NCBI GenBank assembly: GCA_033297075.1
Contig: MU858083.1
Location: 183,302-247,301 of the forward strand
DNA length: 64,000 nucleotides
Direction of reading: 5' to 3'
From: Rhypophila decipiens
Taxonomy: Eukaryota; Ascomycota; Sordariomycetes; Sordariales; Naviculisporaceae
The first letter of the stretch is position 1, and every line of letters begins with the position of its first letter. A program made the translations under genes and the position numbers. The notes beneath the pieces are model-generated. The model was not told where the DNA came from and did no database searches. It saw only the letters and a list, made by a program, of their open reading frames with translations. Positions 20,367 to 31,599 of this stretch are shown here, piece by piece.

Positions 20367-23300
20367 TTACAGCCCTTCATAGTATGCTTCAAATTCCCTG
20401 TGGGCCCCCTGATCCATTGCCAGAGCTCTCGAGAACCATTTCGCCAGAGATTCAAGATGGCATCGACAGAGAATGATCCCGCTGGGCCCCCAAATCGCCC
20501 ATCCTTCACCATGCTCCCTCCATCTCGCCAGTCCCACATCCTCGTCCTTTGCCGTAAACAGATCAACAACATTCCCGTGAGCCGGATTTGGCGAGCAACT
20601 CAAACATGCGCTGGTGTGGGATACATATGAGCAGGTGACAATGGCACTCATCAACAGGCCTGGGATTGCGAGGGGGTTGAGCAAAAGACGTGTGGAAATC
20701 CGAGATGCAACGCCATCCGAGCTACTCCCAGTGATAGCATCGGGGAGGTCCTGAGCAACAACACGAGCAATCTGCGACGCATTCCACACTGCGGTACGAG
20801 GACACTGCGACGATGCCCAGGCCCGCATCCGAGCCTTGGGTTTCTGCACGGCTGCCATGGCAGCAGCAGCGGCCGCGTTCAGCCCGCTATGGCCCATCAG
20901 GCTACCGTGGATTTGAAGGAGAGTGAGCGGTGCGTGCATCTTGAGCGACGAGATGTGACCGAGGACAATCGTCAGTGGCGCAAGGACGTCGTCGGAGTTC
21001 GTTGGGTCCATCATTTCGGGGGACGTAGAAAAGAACCGGTCAACCATTCGACAATCCTTCTCCATCTTGGCTTGCCACAGGGTCAAATTCGCACGCCATA
21101 CGAGAATTGGATCTCCAGGTGTCAGTTTGGTCACAATATCGTCTGATGCGGCACTGTGCGCCTCGCGAGCCGCCTCCCAGATGCCCACCTGCATAGCGCA
21201 GAGACAAAGATGGTAGTCAGTTCCAGTAAGTCGATATGGCAGATTGCGCTGCACGCGCAGTCCGGGACTAGCCCCGTCACTGAGAACATCGCGCATAAGG
21301 TAGCTGAACAGGGCCTTTTCACGCCCCGCTGGCTCGTCCCATTGCAGACTTCGTCGTTCCTCCTCGCTCGAGGCTGTCCACAGCTGTGATGACTTGAGGA
21401 GTGGGATGCAAATTTCCTGGTAACGTATCGAAGGCGGGTGATCCAACAAAACACTGAGGTACGAATCAATGCGGAGGACCGAGAATGCCAGTCTGTGAGT
21501 TCAGAGTGTTAGTGTGGTCTTCAGGAAGGAGGCAAACAAACAGGACTCGCGGGCTTACCGGTGAAGTTGTTCCTTGGCCAGCCAAAAAGTAAAGGCGCAG
21601 TCCTGAAGCCGCTCGGGCAAAATATGGTGGCCATTGAAAACATCCAATAAGCGACAAGTTGAGACGAGGATGGCGTTCAGACGAACTGCTTTCGCCAACA
21701 TGCGCTCTTCGCTCTGTATTGATCGGTCAGTCACTTTCTCTTCTCTAAGTTCTCTTCCTGCAGATGAACTGAAATCTTACTCGGCAGCAAATCATATAAA
21801 CTACACATAGCAACAGAGCTTGCAGTGAGTGGAGGGAAGGAATGGATTCCTATCAGTCGGTCAGCTAAATTACGGAAAACCAGCTTTAGTACAAAACTTA
21901 CAGGGCCAGTTATCATCATAACCTCATCGAATACCTGCGGAGCGAGTTCTAGGTGCTCCGTCCTGCCCACAGCCCAGCTGGAGAGCATTATCATGGATCC
22001 CAGTAAGAGCTTGTCGGCCGTCTTGGTCTTAAACGTGGAAATATGCAAGATGGGCCAGTAGGGATGAACTTGTGCAAAGAACACTTGGACCAAATCTCGC
22101 GTCACTTTTGGGTTTCGGCTGAGCAGGCTGTGCAGATCGTGGCCTGAAGAACCATACTCGTCCCCTTGAGACATGGGAGTGATGGGAGAATGCGGGGAGT
22201 TTGGCGATGCCGCTTCAAAAGGGCGGTCCGTACCATATCGTGATGTGCTGGGTGTTTTGTCCGACAGGCTGGGCCCAGTGGCTGTTTCCGACACGAGGGG
22301 GGCATCTTCGGTCGTGGTCGGCCTCACTAAGTGATGGGGGTTGGTCGCTGCGGGCCACAGATTGGAGGCTGGCGCGAGTCCCATGCCGTGGTCGCCAAAT
22401 TGCCAGGTCCGACTGCTTGGCGATTGTCCGCCACCTTCTGTAAGCATAGGCCATTGTGTGAAATCTGGGGCATCTTGCACGATGCTTGGAGCACCGGAGG
22501 GAAGAGAAGAAAGTGAGGGCAGCGACCATTCGTAGTGAGATTGTTGGACTTGGGCCCATGGGTGGTGAGGGTCGGTTGGTCCAGACCAGGTAGAGGAGCC
22601 GATACGATCCATGTCCGAGTCTCTAATGTCAATGAGCATCGACGGGTCAGTCTCGTGGTTGCCCGCATCACCGTCGTGATTCACGTGGGCCATGCCGACA
22701 TCAACATCACCAAGTCCATCATCCTCTGCATGTTCGCTTCCGGGTCCACCATCCGGTACTGCAGTTGAGTTGGATGGGCTGACTTCCCAGGACGAAGTAG
22801 GACCAGAGCGCACGCAATCCAGATTATTGCGAGCGCAAGACTGGCAAGGCGTCTTCTCGTCACATTTGAGCTTCCGCTCATGGCATGTCGTGCAGGCGAC
22901 CAATCTGCGCCCAGGGCCGGAATTTTGCGGGTGAAACTCAATGTGTCGCTTCAAGACGTCGCTATGCAAGAAATGTCGGCATTAGTCCGAGAGCGACAGT
23001 GCCTGCTCTCGCGTTTCTGGCTTCATAAGCAACAGATGCAGCGGAGCACAAGATGGAAAGGGCCGGATTTAAGCTTACCTCCTGGCGTACCTGCGTCTGC
23101 ATATCGGACACTGGTGCTGGAGTTGAGCGCTGTGGGACTTTGTGTGGCGGGTGAGGTGCTCCTTCCTGGTGAAGTGCCTGTTGCAGCCGGGAGCGGTGCA
23201 TACAAAGCGCTTGACAGAGGAGGTCGAGGTAGATGGTGTTTGCGTCTGTATCGGCACTGGCGTCTGGTGCAAAGATGCCGGAGCCGAAGCGGACCACGGT

Positions 23301-23371
23301 GTGTGGTCTAGTGTGTTGATATGTGCATTGTCATGTGCGAAATATGAAGAGGGCTCGGGCGCCATGTTCAT
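20367..23371 (-). CDS. Transcription factor with two C2H2 fingers, a Zn2Cys6 cluster and a fungal TF domain
   Basis: Five exons: 23371-23079, 22961-21902, 21849-21781, 21713-21559 and 21492-20367; all introns GT/AG and in phase, total 900 aa. Seen: C2H2 finger 1 (Cys58, Cys63, His76, His80), C2H2 finger 2 (Cys88, Cys91, His104, His108; the first intron splits this finger at codon 98), a complete Zn(II)2Cys6 cluster CX2CX6CX5CX2CX6C from Cys121 to Cys147, an acidic/Ser/Pro linker, and from about residue 340 a fungal transcription-factor middle domain (VFFAQVHPYWPILHISTF, the ESIPSLHSLQALLLC helix, HHILPERLQDCAFTFWLAKE). Known: combined C2H2 + Zn2Cys6 regulators are a distinct fungal class. Inferred: DNA-binding regulator, possibly of the adjacent metabolite genes. 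The start could also be Met3. Confidence 0.85.
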
Positions 23372-24168
23372 GTTGGTCGTCTGGACAGGTGGACCAGGGG
23401 TACAGAGCGACTCGCGCGAAAAGATAAGAGAGGCTCAAAGATAAGGCATTATAGTGTGGGATGTCCTGCCAGCTGGGTCTCCGGTGGCTACCTCGCTGCC
23501 GGTCGGGGTGGGTGGTAGGGCAATTGCGAGTGCGACGACGGTTGCGATGGAAGACCCGCGATCGCGGCTCCCGTCCCGTTGTTGGTCGTGGGAGTCGAGA
23601 AATGCTGGATGCTGGTTTGTGGTTGCCACAACTTGCAGACAGCGGTATCTTTGCTTGGGAAAGAGGTATCCGTACTCAAGATCGATTCCATGGACAGTGG
23701 GCAGACGGGAGAAGCGACAGTATAAGAGTAATCAATACATGCAAGTTCGAAATTTCTCCGATCCAGGCCTGGTCGCGGCCGCAAGAACGTGGGGCTTGAA
23801 GAAGGGCCTGAGGCCTGATCGGCTCCAGTGACAGGATTTTGGAATGTACCGCTGCGCATCATTTCGCTGACTGTCCACCCCACACTTTGCCCTCTAAAGA
23901 CAATTAGGCGATGGCTCAAAATACCGCCAATCAATGGGAAAATGGGATTTACCGCATTCTCAGCTTTGTAATCCTGTCATCCGCGCAGAAAAAGGCGAAT
24001 CGGGCCAATCAGGTCAGAGCCTTGGTCTGGTGCTCAGCTGACGGACAGCTGCTCCATACAACTAGATCTGGTTTTGAGCTTGGCACCTTTGTAAGCTGGA
24101 ACTTTGGTGAAAGAGCTGCATCGGTTGAGAGAATCAGAAACCGGCGGAACGAGAAACCGGTATGTCGA

Positions 24169-24237
24169 GGAAGTTTAAAATCCCGACGTTGCATCTGCGC
24201 CGCCGCCGGACTTTAAGAACAGATGGTAATTATCTTG
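24169..24237 (+). repeat. Dispersed repeat, copy A
   Basis: Shares GGAAGTTNAAAATNCCGACG, TTGCATCTGC and GGACTTTNAGAACAGATGG in the same order with copy B 1.64 kb downstream. Same orientation. Origin unknown; could be ends of a decayed element. Confidence 0.65.
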
Positions 24238-25807
24238 AGGAATTATGCGCACATCCAGTCCCCTCCCCCGCTTTACCTAGCCACAGCATCAGTGCTACCG
24301 CCGGACAGACCAGATTTCACATCGAAAACACCGCCTTCCTCAGTACACTCGATTGAACAGACCGGATTAAGCGCTCAACTGAACAGACTCGATTGAACAC
24401 TCAATTGAGCACGCATTTCACTATATGGAAGCTTCGCGATTGCTGCTGCATGTACCCCGATGGCTGTTTGGGTGGTACAGATATGGTACGTTGCTTGCCA
24501 AGTGCCATAGCGGTACATACACCAGTATCCGTAGCTCGTGCAGTAGCTGTGCGACTGTGCCAGTGAGATTTTTGGCTGTGTATGGAATAAGACTGTGCCA
24601 GTAAGAATTTGGCATGTGCGCGTATGATTACTCCTCAAGAAGAATGGCAGTTTCCACACCAGCTTTGCTACTTGAGCGTGGCTGCCTGCAGCGCCGGGCT
24701 GGTCGCTGCTGGTGATGGTGCTGCCTGCCGTCGCCAGCCGCTGAAAGAGGCCGACGGCACTGTCTGAGTGCGCCGGTATTGCCTGCCATTGCAGGTTCCT
24801 CCCCCCGTCCAGCAGGCCCACGCGGGCATGGATCCTTCTCGCTAGGCTCGCTTCACCTGATAGAGCAGGAGCAGTTTCTCAGTTTGGCTGTTTGGTACGA
24901 AGGGAGTCTGAGGGGAGTCTGATGACACATGCGTCAGGGCGCTTGCAATGCGGCTTGTCTTGGACTTTTTGCAGAGCATCTATGCCGCTTTTATAGCCAG
25001 AGAATGCGCATGCTGCTATTAACCTAAAATAAAACACCCTCTTGCTCTACTCCTACCGACTAGAGCACAAGTCAATACCCGACGTCACCTGTTCGGATGG
25101 TATTGTTGAAACAATGAAAACTAAGCCATTTAGAACTAAGGGAATGGATGCTTGGTTAAAGTGAGTAAGTTGTGACACTCTTGCTTCTCGAAATACACCT
25201 TTCCTGATAACTGTCTGGGACTATTTAGAATAACTTACCCGCCTAGGCTTGAGATTTGGAATAATTGGACTGTGGCTTGCGTCGGTGTAATACGATGAAG
25301 ACCTGTGCTGAATTTAATATCCTTAATATGTGTTTTATACCAATATGGCTTTGTTTAAAACTAAAGCTCTTAATAAGAATAAGGGAAAGCGAGTGTTGGT
25401 TGCAATTTAATGTAAAGACGTCTGAAGTGGTGAAGTCACGGACCCAGATCACGTTGCACGAGGCCTACTGCTGCGGCAGGCTTGTTATGCGTTGTGATCA
25501 GGTCTGTTGTTCTTTCTTTTTCTATCTCTGTTCTCTGGCCCTGCCAGAGAGCCTCTTATAGCTGTGAATGGTGGCAAGCCATTACGCGTCAGTTTACGCG
25601 GCTGTGGCAACTTATTACAAATACATGGTTCTGGCCACTGCCAGAACCTTCGCTTACAGCGTTTGATCCAACAGCGAGCTATAGTCCTTTGAGTTGTATT
25701 TATCGATAACTGTTAATTACTTACAAACTCAGACCGTACTTCCCAAGGCAATATCCGATTACTGAGGTAGGTGGTAGTCACCTGGCAGGAATCCTGCTCG
25801 GAGACCC

Positions 25808-25880
25808 GGAAGTTCAAAATACCGACGTTGCATCTGCCACGCCTCAAACCGGACTTTTAGAACAGATGGAAGTTATCTTG
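25808..25880 (+). repeat. Dispersed repeat, copy B
   Basis: Second, diverged copy of the repeat at 24169-24237, with small indels between the shared blocks. Confidence 0.65.
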
Positions 25881-26134
25881 CTGGCTCGCTCGGTTCCTTG
25901 CAGCATAGCCGTATCACAGAACGACGCAGCTGCGGGTTGGAACTAATCTCCTTAGCCCTGTTGTGAACTTGTGAAGGACCGTTGGGTGATTCTGTACAGC
26001 ATGAGAGAGGTGGAACCTATGGAGGTGACGCGAAGAGAATATATGTAGGATTGCGGCTACGGGGAATGGGGGATCTTTGTGAGACCGTGTGACACACTTG
26101 AGATTTGGCCCATGGGTTGAAGCAACCAAAGGAA

Positions 26135-26143
26135 TATATAAAA
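26135..26143 (+). promoter_or_regulatory. TATA box of the amidohydrolase gene
   Basis: TATATAAAA about 145 nt upstream of the ATG at 26288. Confidence 0.45.
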
Positions 26144-26287
26144 TGTGATGTCTCCCGTTATGCTCACCCGGGGTTCTGTTCATTTATTCTTTACAGTTCG
26201 TCTCAGAGACCAGACTCAACTCAAAAGACTTCCTCGCAGGAAGCCCTCAAACATCGAAGTACATCCTAAAGACAATTTGAACAAGCA

Positions 26288-27595
26288 ATGGCTTGCTCAA
26301 ACACCCACGGCGAGAATCTGCCAAGCGATATGATGGTTCCTCGTCCGACAACAGAGACCTATACCGCCCCAGTGCCACCACCTTACCAGCCAGAATTCAT
26401 CATTACCAACGTGCGGGTCTTCAATGGCCGAGATGTCCTGCCGGGCCCTTACGATGTGACCATATCCCATGGCATGATCTCTTCCATGGTCGTCTCCACC
26501 GAACCTTCCTCCAGCCACATTGGGAGCCCAATTCTCAAGGTCGACGGCACAGACAAGACCATCCTGCCCGGCTTAATCGACTCCCACGTGCACATAACCC
26601 ACCCCTCCCAGCTAGACATGCTCATTTCGTCTGGGATTACCACAATCTTCGACATGGGCTGTTTCCCTCCAGCATTGGTCTCTTCGATCCGCGAAGCGTG
26701 CGTCTTGTCAGATGACCCCACTGCCCCGGTCCGTCCACAGTTTTACTCGGCAGGAATGCCCGCCACAACATCAGATTCCAAGCATGCCAGGATGCTTCCT
26801 TATTCGCCGGAAAGTCCCATCTTCTTGGATCGGAATTCTCGGGGGGAGGACGTGCAGACTCATGTCAAACGATGGGTCCAGGACAGGATTGAAGAAGGAA
26901 GCGACTACATCAAGATCGTTGCTGACGTTCCTGGTCCAACACAAGACACGGTACACCTTCTGGTCCAAGAGGCGAGAAATCAAGGGAAGAAATCTGTTGC
27001 GCACGCAGCGAGCTTGGAAGCTTGGAAGATGGCACTAGACGCGGGCGTTGATCTGATCACGCATGTGCCGTTTAATGGGATCCTAAGTGAGCAAGCATCT
27101 GAGAGCTTGGCAAATCGTAGAGGAGACGAAAAAGTCAAAGCTGCAGTTCCTACTTTGACCATGTCCAAAGCTATTGCTCAGTTTCAACAGAGCACCTACC
27201 GAGGCGAACGGGACGGCCTTGTCAACATGGTGATGGAATCGTCATTTGGGAGTGTCAAGAAATTGCACGAAGCGGAGAGAAATGGACAGGGTGTTGTCGT
27301 CCTGGCCGGGACGGACGCGAATGAGTTGCCTTTTTCAAAGGTCAAGCATGGCGAGTCGCTGATTGAGGAGCTGGAGTTGTTGGCTAACGGGGCTGGATAC
27401 TCGCCGGTCGAAGCTTTACGGGCTGCTACGAGTGTTCCGGCCACGTGGTGGGGTTTGGATGGAAAAGGAGTGATTGAGGTTGGTGCCAAGGCGGACCTAT
27501 TGTTGGTGGGAGGGCAGCCTTGGGATGATGTGGGTGCGCTGAGGAACGTGGTTGGTGTTTGGAGGGAAGGAAAGGCTAGTTTCCGGAGGCCTTGA
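26288..27595 (+). CDS. Metal-dependent amidohydrolase (imidazolonepropionase/ochratoxinase-like)
   Basis: Single exon, 435 aa. Seen: N-terminal beta sandwich ending in TILPGLIDSHVH (metal ligands His100 and His102), a lysine in DYIKIVAD (Lys209, position of the carboxylated bridging Lys), His239 (SVAHA), His259 (LITHVP) and Asp343 (AGTDANEL); the C-terminal GVIEVGAKADLLLVGG closes the sandwich. All ligands of a binuclear subtype-I amidohydrolase are present. Known: this superfamily hydrolyses amide or ester bonds in cyclic amides, dipeptides and xenobiotics. No signal peptide is evident, so it is probably cytosolic. Substrate cannot be told from the sequence. It is isolated between gene-poor regions. 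Confidence 0.85.
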   Translation: MACSNTHGENLPSDMMVPRPTTETYTAPVPPPYQPEFIITNVRVFNGRDVLPGPYDVTISHGMISSMVVSTEPSSSHIGSPILKVDGTDKTILPGLIDSHVHITHPSQLDMLISSGITTIFDMGCFPPALVSSIREACVLSDDPTAPVRPQFYSAGMPATTSDSKHARMLPYSPESPIFLDRNSRGEDVQTHVKRWVQDRIEEGSDYIKIVADVPGPTQDTVHLLVQEARNQGKKSVAHAASLEAWKMALDAGVDLITHVPFNGILSEQASESLANRRGDEKVKAAVPTLTMSKAIAQFQQSTYRGERDGLVNMVMESSFGSVKKLHEAERNGQGVVVLAGTDANELPFSKVKHGESLIEELELLANGAGYSPVEALRAATSVPATWWGLDGKGVIEVGAKADLLLVGGQPWDDVGALRNVVGVWREGKASFRRP

Positions 27596-27893
27596 GGGGT
27601 GATGTTAGTCACCAATCCGAGAACAGCAGGTAATTCTTATCTCGTTATTATATATAAAATACCAGATAAAATACCATCTGCCACTAATAATTGACGTCGA
27701 GACCTATTGAAAGATAAGAACTTATCTGGACTTTCGTAGGTACTAGCCTTAAGCCGATTTGCTCATGACCTACTAGTCCTAGTCATCTGCTCTTCGGTAT
27801 CTCGACATCAAGTCATATATACAACAATCACACGCTATGTCTCCACGCCATCACCACCGCTCTTGACTTCCTCTTCTTCTCCGCATGTCTCCT

Positions 27894-28742
27894 CTAATTA
27901 TCTCCTGGAAACCTCTTTAAGAGCCATCTGATCAACTTGCCCATCGCATACATATCGTGCCTCCTCTCCGACGTGTTTGGCGTCTTATAATCTTCAGGAT
28001 CCATGTCAGTCCAACCCGCTACACCAAATTTATCCAGGGGATGACCAAACGGCAGGCACGAGTCAAAGTCAATCAGGACCGGCCCGCCATCCTTGGAAAT
28101 CATGATATTAGACGGATTCAAATCGTTATGCGCCAGCCCCAGACAGTGCAGATACATCACGGCCGACGTGACGCCCTCGAAAAATCTATTCGCGTGCAGG
28201 TCCTCGAACCTTGGATCATCGACTGCGTCTTCCAGCGTTATCTCGGCGCGATCGAGGACGATGCCCGTTATGCGCCCCCGCCGGACTCGACATCCGTGGT
28301 ATTTGGCAATGAACGGGTGTGGGTTCTGGCTGATCCTTTCCAGTGCGCAAATTTCTTGGAGCATGCTCCTCGTGAGAAAGTTCGGGTGTACAGTAGTACG
28401 GCGTTCATCGTAGGCCATATAACGTGGGCGCTTGATGTAAAATGAGGTGCTATCGCTGAACCTGTCATGCTTGTCTTGGACGGGCAGGAGGGTGAGTTTG
28501 GTTTGCTTGTGTACTGGGGGGTACACGAAGCGGTCGTGTATTCGTAGGAGAAGTGATGCGCATTCTTGGGTTGTGATTTCTGTTTCGTCCGTGCTCGAAA
28601 CGCCGCGGTAAATCCTGTCGTCGGCAGTGATGTGAAAGAAAACCGCTCCCTCTTCGGGCTCGAAGTGGGTATATTCGTCTATGCGATAGCGGTCAAGTAA
28701 AATCAGTTGATCTGGTGTTATGGTAGGTTTTGTACGTGACAT
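27894..28742 (-). CDS. Small protein kinase-like protein (DFD in place of DFG)
   Basis: Single exon, 282 aa. Seen: the first 100 residues are not a clear glycine-rich loop; FYIKRPRYMAY may hold the ATP-binding Lys104, a helix with EICALERI follows, the catalytic loop is HNDLNPSNIMI (Asp207, Asn212, with Asn in place of the usual Arg), and the metal motif is DFD (225-227) instead of DFG. C-terminally SERRHDMYAMGKLI matches the subdomain IX region; the lobe ends soon after. Known: fungal genomes carry many such short, divergent kinases related to the HRD-less aminoglycoside-kinase/RIO-like end of the family. Activity is possible because catalytic Asp and Asn are kept, but unproven. Confidence 0.75.
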   Translation of the reverse strand: MSRTKPTITPDQLILLDRYRIDEYTHFEPEEGAVFFHITADDRIYRGVSSTDETEITTQECASLLLRIHDRFVYPPVHKQTKLTLLPVQDKHDRFSDSTSFYIKRPRYMAYDERRTTVHPNFLTRSMLQEICALERISQNPHPFIAKYHGCRVRRGRITGIVLDRAEITLEDAVDDPRFEDLHANRFFEGVTSAVMYLHCLGLAHNDLNPSNIMISKDGGPVLIDFDSCLPFGHPLDKFGVAGWTDMDPEDYKTPNTSERRHDMYAMGKLIRWLLKRFPGDN

Positions 28743-30312
28743 GATTGATAACTGTTACGGGAACTTTGGTTTGCCAAACAACGTCTGGAGAATAATAGCT
28801 CCTCGCTGTATCATTAAATAGCCTCGATGAATTCCGGGGCCCTTTTGGAGTGAGAAGGACTAGTAGATGCAAAACTGAATATCCTAAAAGTCTGAAAAGG
28901 CGACGAGGGCACGGTGTATTAATACGTAGTTATCTCGTCAGGTGTAATGATACCAGTGTAAGACGGCCTTACAAAGCAGAGTCTACAACTAAGACGTATT
29001 CTTTCTATTAATAGCCCTTACTCCCCTCTCTACCCGTTAGTAAAGCTTTATGTGCTTTGTCTCTGTACCTGGCCCGGACGAGGGGCTTGAAAGCACATTA
29101 TGTCGTATCTTATTACTTTATACAATTATTTGTCTAGCTAAGTACACACGGTAGCCTCTTTTTACCCTTTATTAAAGCCTATTCGGCGCTTAAACCCAAA
29201 GGCCTTTAATATCTTAACGCTCACATATATAATAATAAAGTTTCACAATACTATAGAACAAAGTAGTTAAAGTTAAAATAGGTTTTATATAACTAACTTT
29301 CTTAAGTAAATCTTTTGTGTTTTGCTTTCGCTGCCCACACAGCAATCCTAACTTGAAAAATCTATTCAGACATATTACCATAATCCACGAGTCCTCAGAG
29401 CAATCCTCATTAAAGTTTAATCCACAAAGTGCGAATCTAATTCCCACATGACAAAAAACCAACACTACATGACACGCCACATAACTAACTTTAACGTATA
29501 TTTAATAAAAGAGCGCTCTAATAAAAAACTTTCAACATATAGGAAGACTAGTTATCGAGTATGTTAACTAACCTATAGACATTTTAATAGACTAAAACCC
29601 TATATACAGCCCAAGAGACTGTCGCACTATCCATCCTTCTGGATTCTTCGGCTGGACATCAGGGTGTATTAGGAGATGGTTCTTCATTTTTGGTCCACTG
29701 CGCGAGGAAGTCGTCGGGACTTGGTGACGCCGAGGCCCAGAGGTTACACGCGTCACGTATCTAAGGACTCAATTCCATTTGCTGCCCATTTCTGACGCGA
29801 ATATTTTCCATGTTAATAATCCAACTTCGGAGACGTTCAATTCGGTGTATCGCCTGGTACTTCACTATAGTGAACCCGGCCGCGAGCGTAAAGTATTACT
29901 ACCGCAAGCTGTATCATGACTTCAGATGACTTGGACCCACCGTCGGAGACCTCTTCCCTTTTCTCTGACATTTGTCCTACTCCATTACCCTGTGAAAATG
30001 ACCAACCCAAACATAATCGTTCAAAACTGGCCGCACTATCCCAACGGACCGTCATCGTCATATTTGTCCTGTTATATCTTATCTCCATGGACCTCGGATA
30101 TGAGCTCATTTCGCCAGCCCAGACGCACGTTTTGGATAAAATACCCTGCAGCCAGTACTACCGTCACCACGATCCATCTCTTATTGGAGGCGTGTTTGTC
30201 CACTGACCTATTTATGAGCATAAGATCTCCAACTATTAAATCGTGGGAATTACCTGGCTTCTAACTTCATACCTACCCATTACTGGACCCAAATATACGA
30301 GATCGGATCATC
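28743..30312. other. AT-rich, gene-poor region
   Basis: About 1.6 kb. 28900-29640 is rich in TA/AT steps with frequent stops in all frames, consistent with a RIP-decayed repeat. The part 29650-30310 is more balanced and has two overlapping ~100-codon frames (29916-30206, 29926-30264) without recognisable features. No RNA gene seen. Confidence 0.5.
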
Positions 30313-31599
30313 ATGACCAAGACCCACAGCCAAAATGTGATCGTTTTCATCGGCGGCGGCATCATTGGTCTGTCTACCGCATACAACCTCGCCAAACGAC
30401 ATGGCACGCATATCAAGATCAAAATCGTCGAGGCCTTTGGAAAGACCTTCACGGCGGCTTCGTCAACATGCACCGGTTGCATCAATTACGGTTTTACCAG
30501 GGACCTGGTGCAATTGATAGGGCTCGGCAAGTACTCCTTTGATCTATGGGCGGAGGAGGCCCAAAGGAGCACCGCCAGTAGCAATGGGTTCATTCAATTG
30601 ACTGGGTACCGGCCTCGGTCTTGTTTCGGAATTGAGCCTGAAGGAAATGGCCAGGGGTTGGACCTGCTTCCGGACTGGGTCAGGCGGAGTTCGTCCTGGA
30701 ATGTCGATGACCAGGTCCTTGGAGCGCATACGGCCATGGTGAATCCCATTGGTGTAGGCGAATGGATCACCAAGCAATGCCTCGACCTCGGAGTGGAGAT
30801 CCAGACAGGCGTCCAGGTGGTCGACATAACCTTGTCGCCTGAAAACCAAGTCCAAGCCGTGACGTGCGTAAAGAAGGGAACGGGGGGCGAAAACTGCCCG
30901 TCCCTGACCCGCATCAAGTGCAAACAAGTCGTCCTCGCCTGCGGGCCTTGGACGCCGACCCTATACCGGACTCTGTTCCCCCTCTCGCCAATTCACCTGC
31001 AGTGGAATACCGACGCTGGCGATTGGGCCGAGTGGGAGAACCCCTGCCCAACCACCCAGCTCACAACAGCGTTTGTCTCGTTTGCTCACATCATCGGCGA
31101 GAAGCTCGAATTTGCCGCTCGCAATAATGGGACCATCTGGGCGTGTGGGCGCAGAAACCTCACTGCGCCTCTCCCGCCCACGGGGCAAATGGACAAGCCA
31201 GATCCGAGCCTGATCCAGGAGCTGAATGACCGTGCGCTCGAGTGGATCAACTGGGGATGTAGATGCAAAGAGACCACTCATCGCCAGCTACAGATTCTCA
31301 GTAGCGGCCGAGCATTCCGTCCAGCGTCCAAGACTGGCCTTCCAATCATTTCGGAAGTGCCGTCGCCGGACCTGACCGGTGGTGGCTGCTCCGGCGATGG
31401 AAGCAACCAGAGCGGCGTTTTTGTGTGCTGGGGCCACGGGTCATATGGATTGACGCTGGGCATGGGGAGTGGGAAACTCATGAGCCAGCTTATGAGTCGA
31501 GAGAAGACCGATATTGATCTTTCTTTGTTTACCTTGGGCGGTAGTCAATCTCTGCACGGCGATGATGGTGGTAACACCGGGGCTCCCGGTAAATTGTAG
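30313..31599 (+). CDS. FAD-dependent oxidoreductase, DAO family
   Basis: Single exon, 428 aa. Seen: N-terminal dinucleotide-binding fold VIVFIGGGIIGLSTAYNLAK (Gly14-Gly19) with an acidic residue closing the second strand (KIVEAFGK), an ASS..CTGCINYG segment as in D-amino-acid-oxidase-like proteins, a central GVGEWITKQC helix with the second FAD strand (VQVVDITLS), KQVVLACGPWTP, and the C-terminal FAD motif VFVCWGHGSYGLTLGMGSGK. Known: the PF01266 family oxidises amines, sarcosine or similar substrates; fungal members of this length resemble TDA3/FAP1-like proteins. No signal peptide or targeting tail recognised. Substrate not predictable. Confidence 0.85.
   Translation: MTKTHSQNVIVFIGGGIIGLSTAYNLAKRHGTHIKIKIVEAFGKTFTAASSTCTGCINYGFTRDLVQLIGLGKYSFDLWAEEAQRSTASSNGFIQLTGYRPRSCFGIEPEGNGQGLDLLPDWVRRSSSWNVDDQVLGAHTAMVNPIGVGEWITKQCLDLGVEIQTGVQVVDITLSPENQVQAVTCVKKGTGGENCPSLTRIKCKQVVLACGPWTPTLYRTLFPLSPIHLQWNTDAGDWAEWENPCPTTQLTTAFVSFAHIIGEKLEFAARNNGTIWACGRRNLTAPLPPTGQMDKPDPSLIQELNDRALEWINWGCRCKETTHRQLQILSSGRAFRPASKTGLPIISEVPSPDLTGGGCSGDGSNQSGVFVCWGHGSYGLTLGMGSGKLMSQLMSREKTDIDLSLFTLGGSQSLHGDDGGNTGAPGKL

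Larger units (their letters stand above)
23372..26134. other. Gene-poor region with dispersed repeat pair and small hairpins
   Basis: About 2.7 kb with no convincing gene. A ~70-bp repeat is present at 24169-24237 and 25808-25880. ACTCGATTGAACA is repeated near 24347 and 24387. GACTGTGCCAGTRAGA-type units repeat near 24553 and 24590. A 9-bp perfect hairpin (GGTTCTGGC/GCCAGAACC) lies at 25627-25648. 25020-25440 is AT-rich. Frames of 80-150 codons here have no protein-like composition. Confidence 0.5.

Noticed and set aside
24375..24821. Minus-strand frame of 148 codons
   Set aside because: Made largely of imperfect DNA repeats; no promoter, intron or domain sign.
29916..30264. Two overlapping plus-strand frames of ~100 codons
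   Set aside because: Neither shows family features; they compete with each other and end before the FAD gene.
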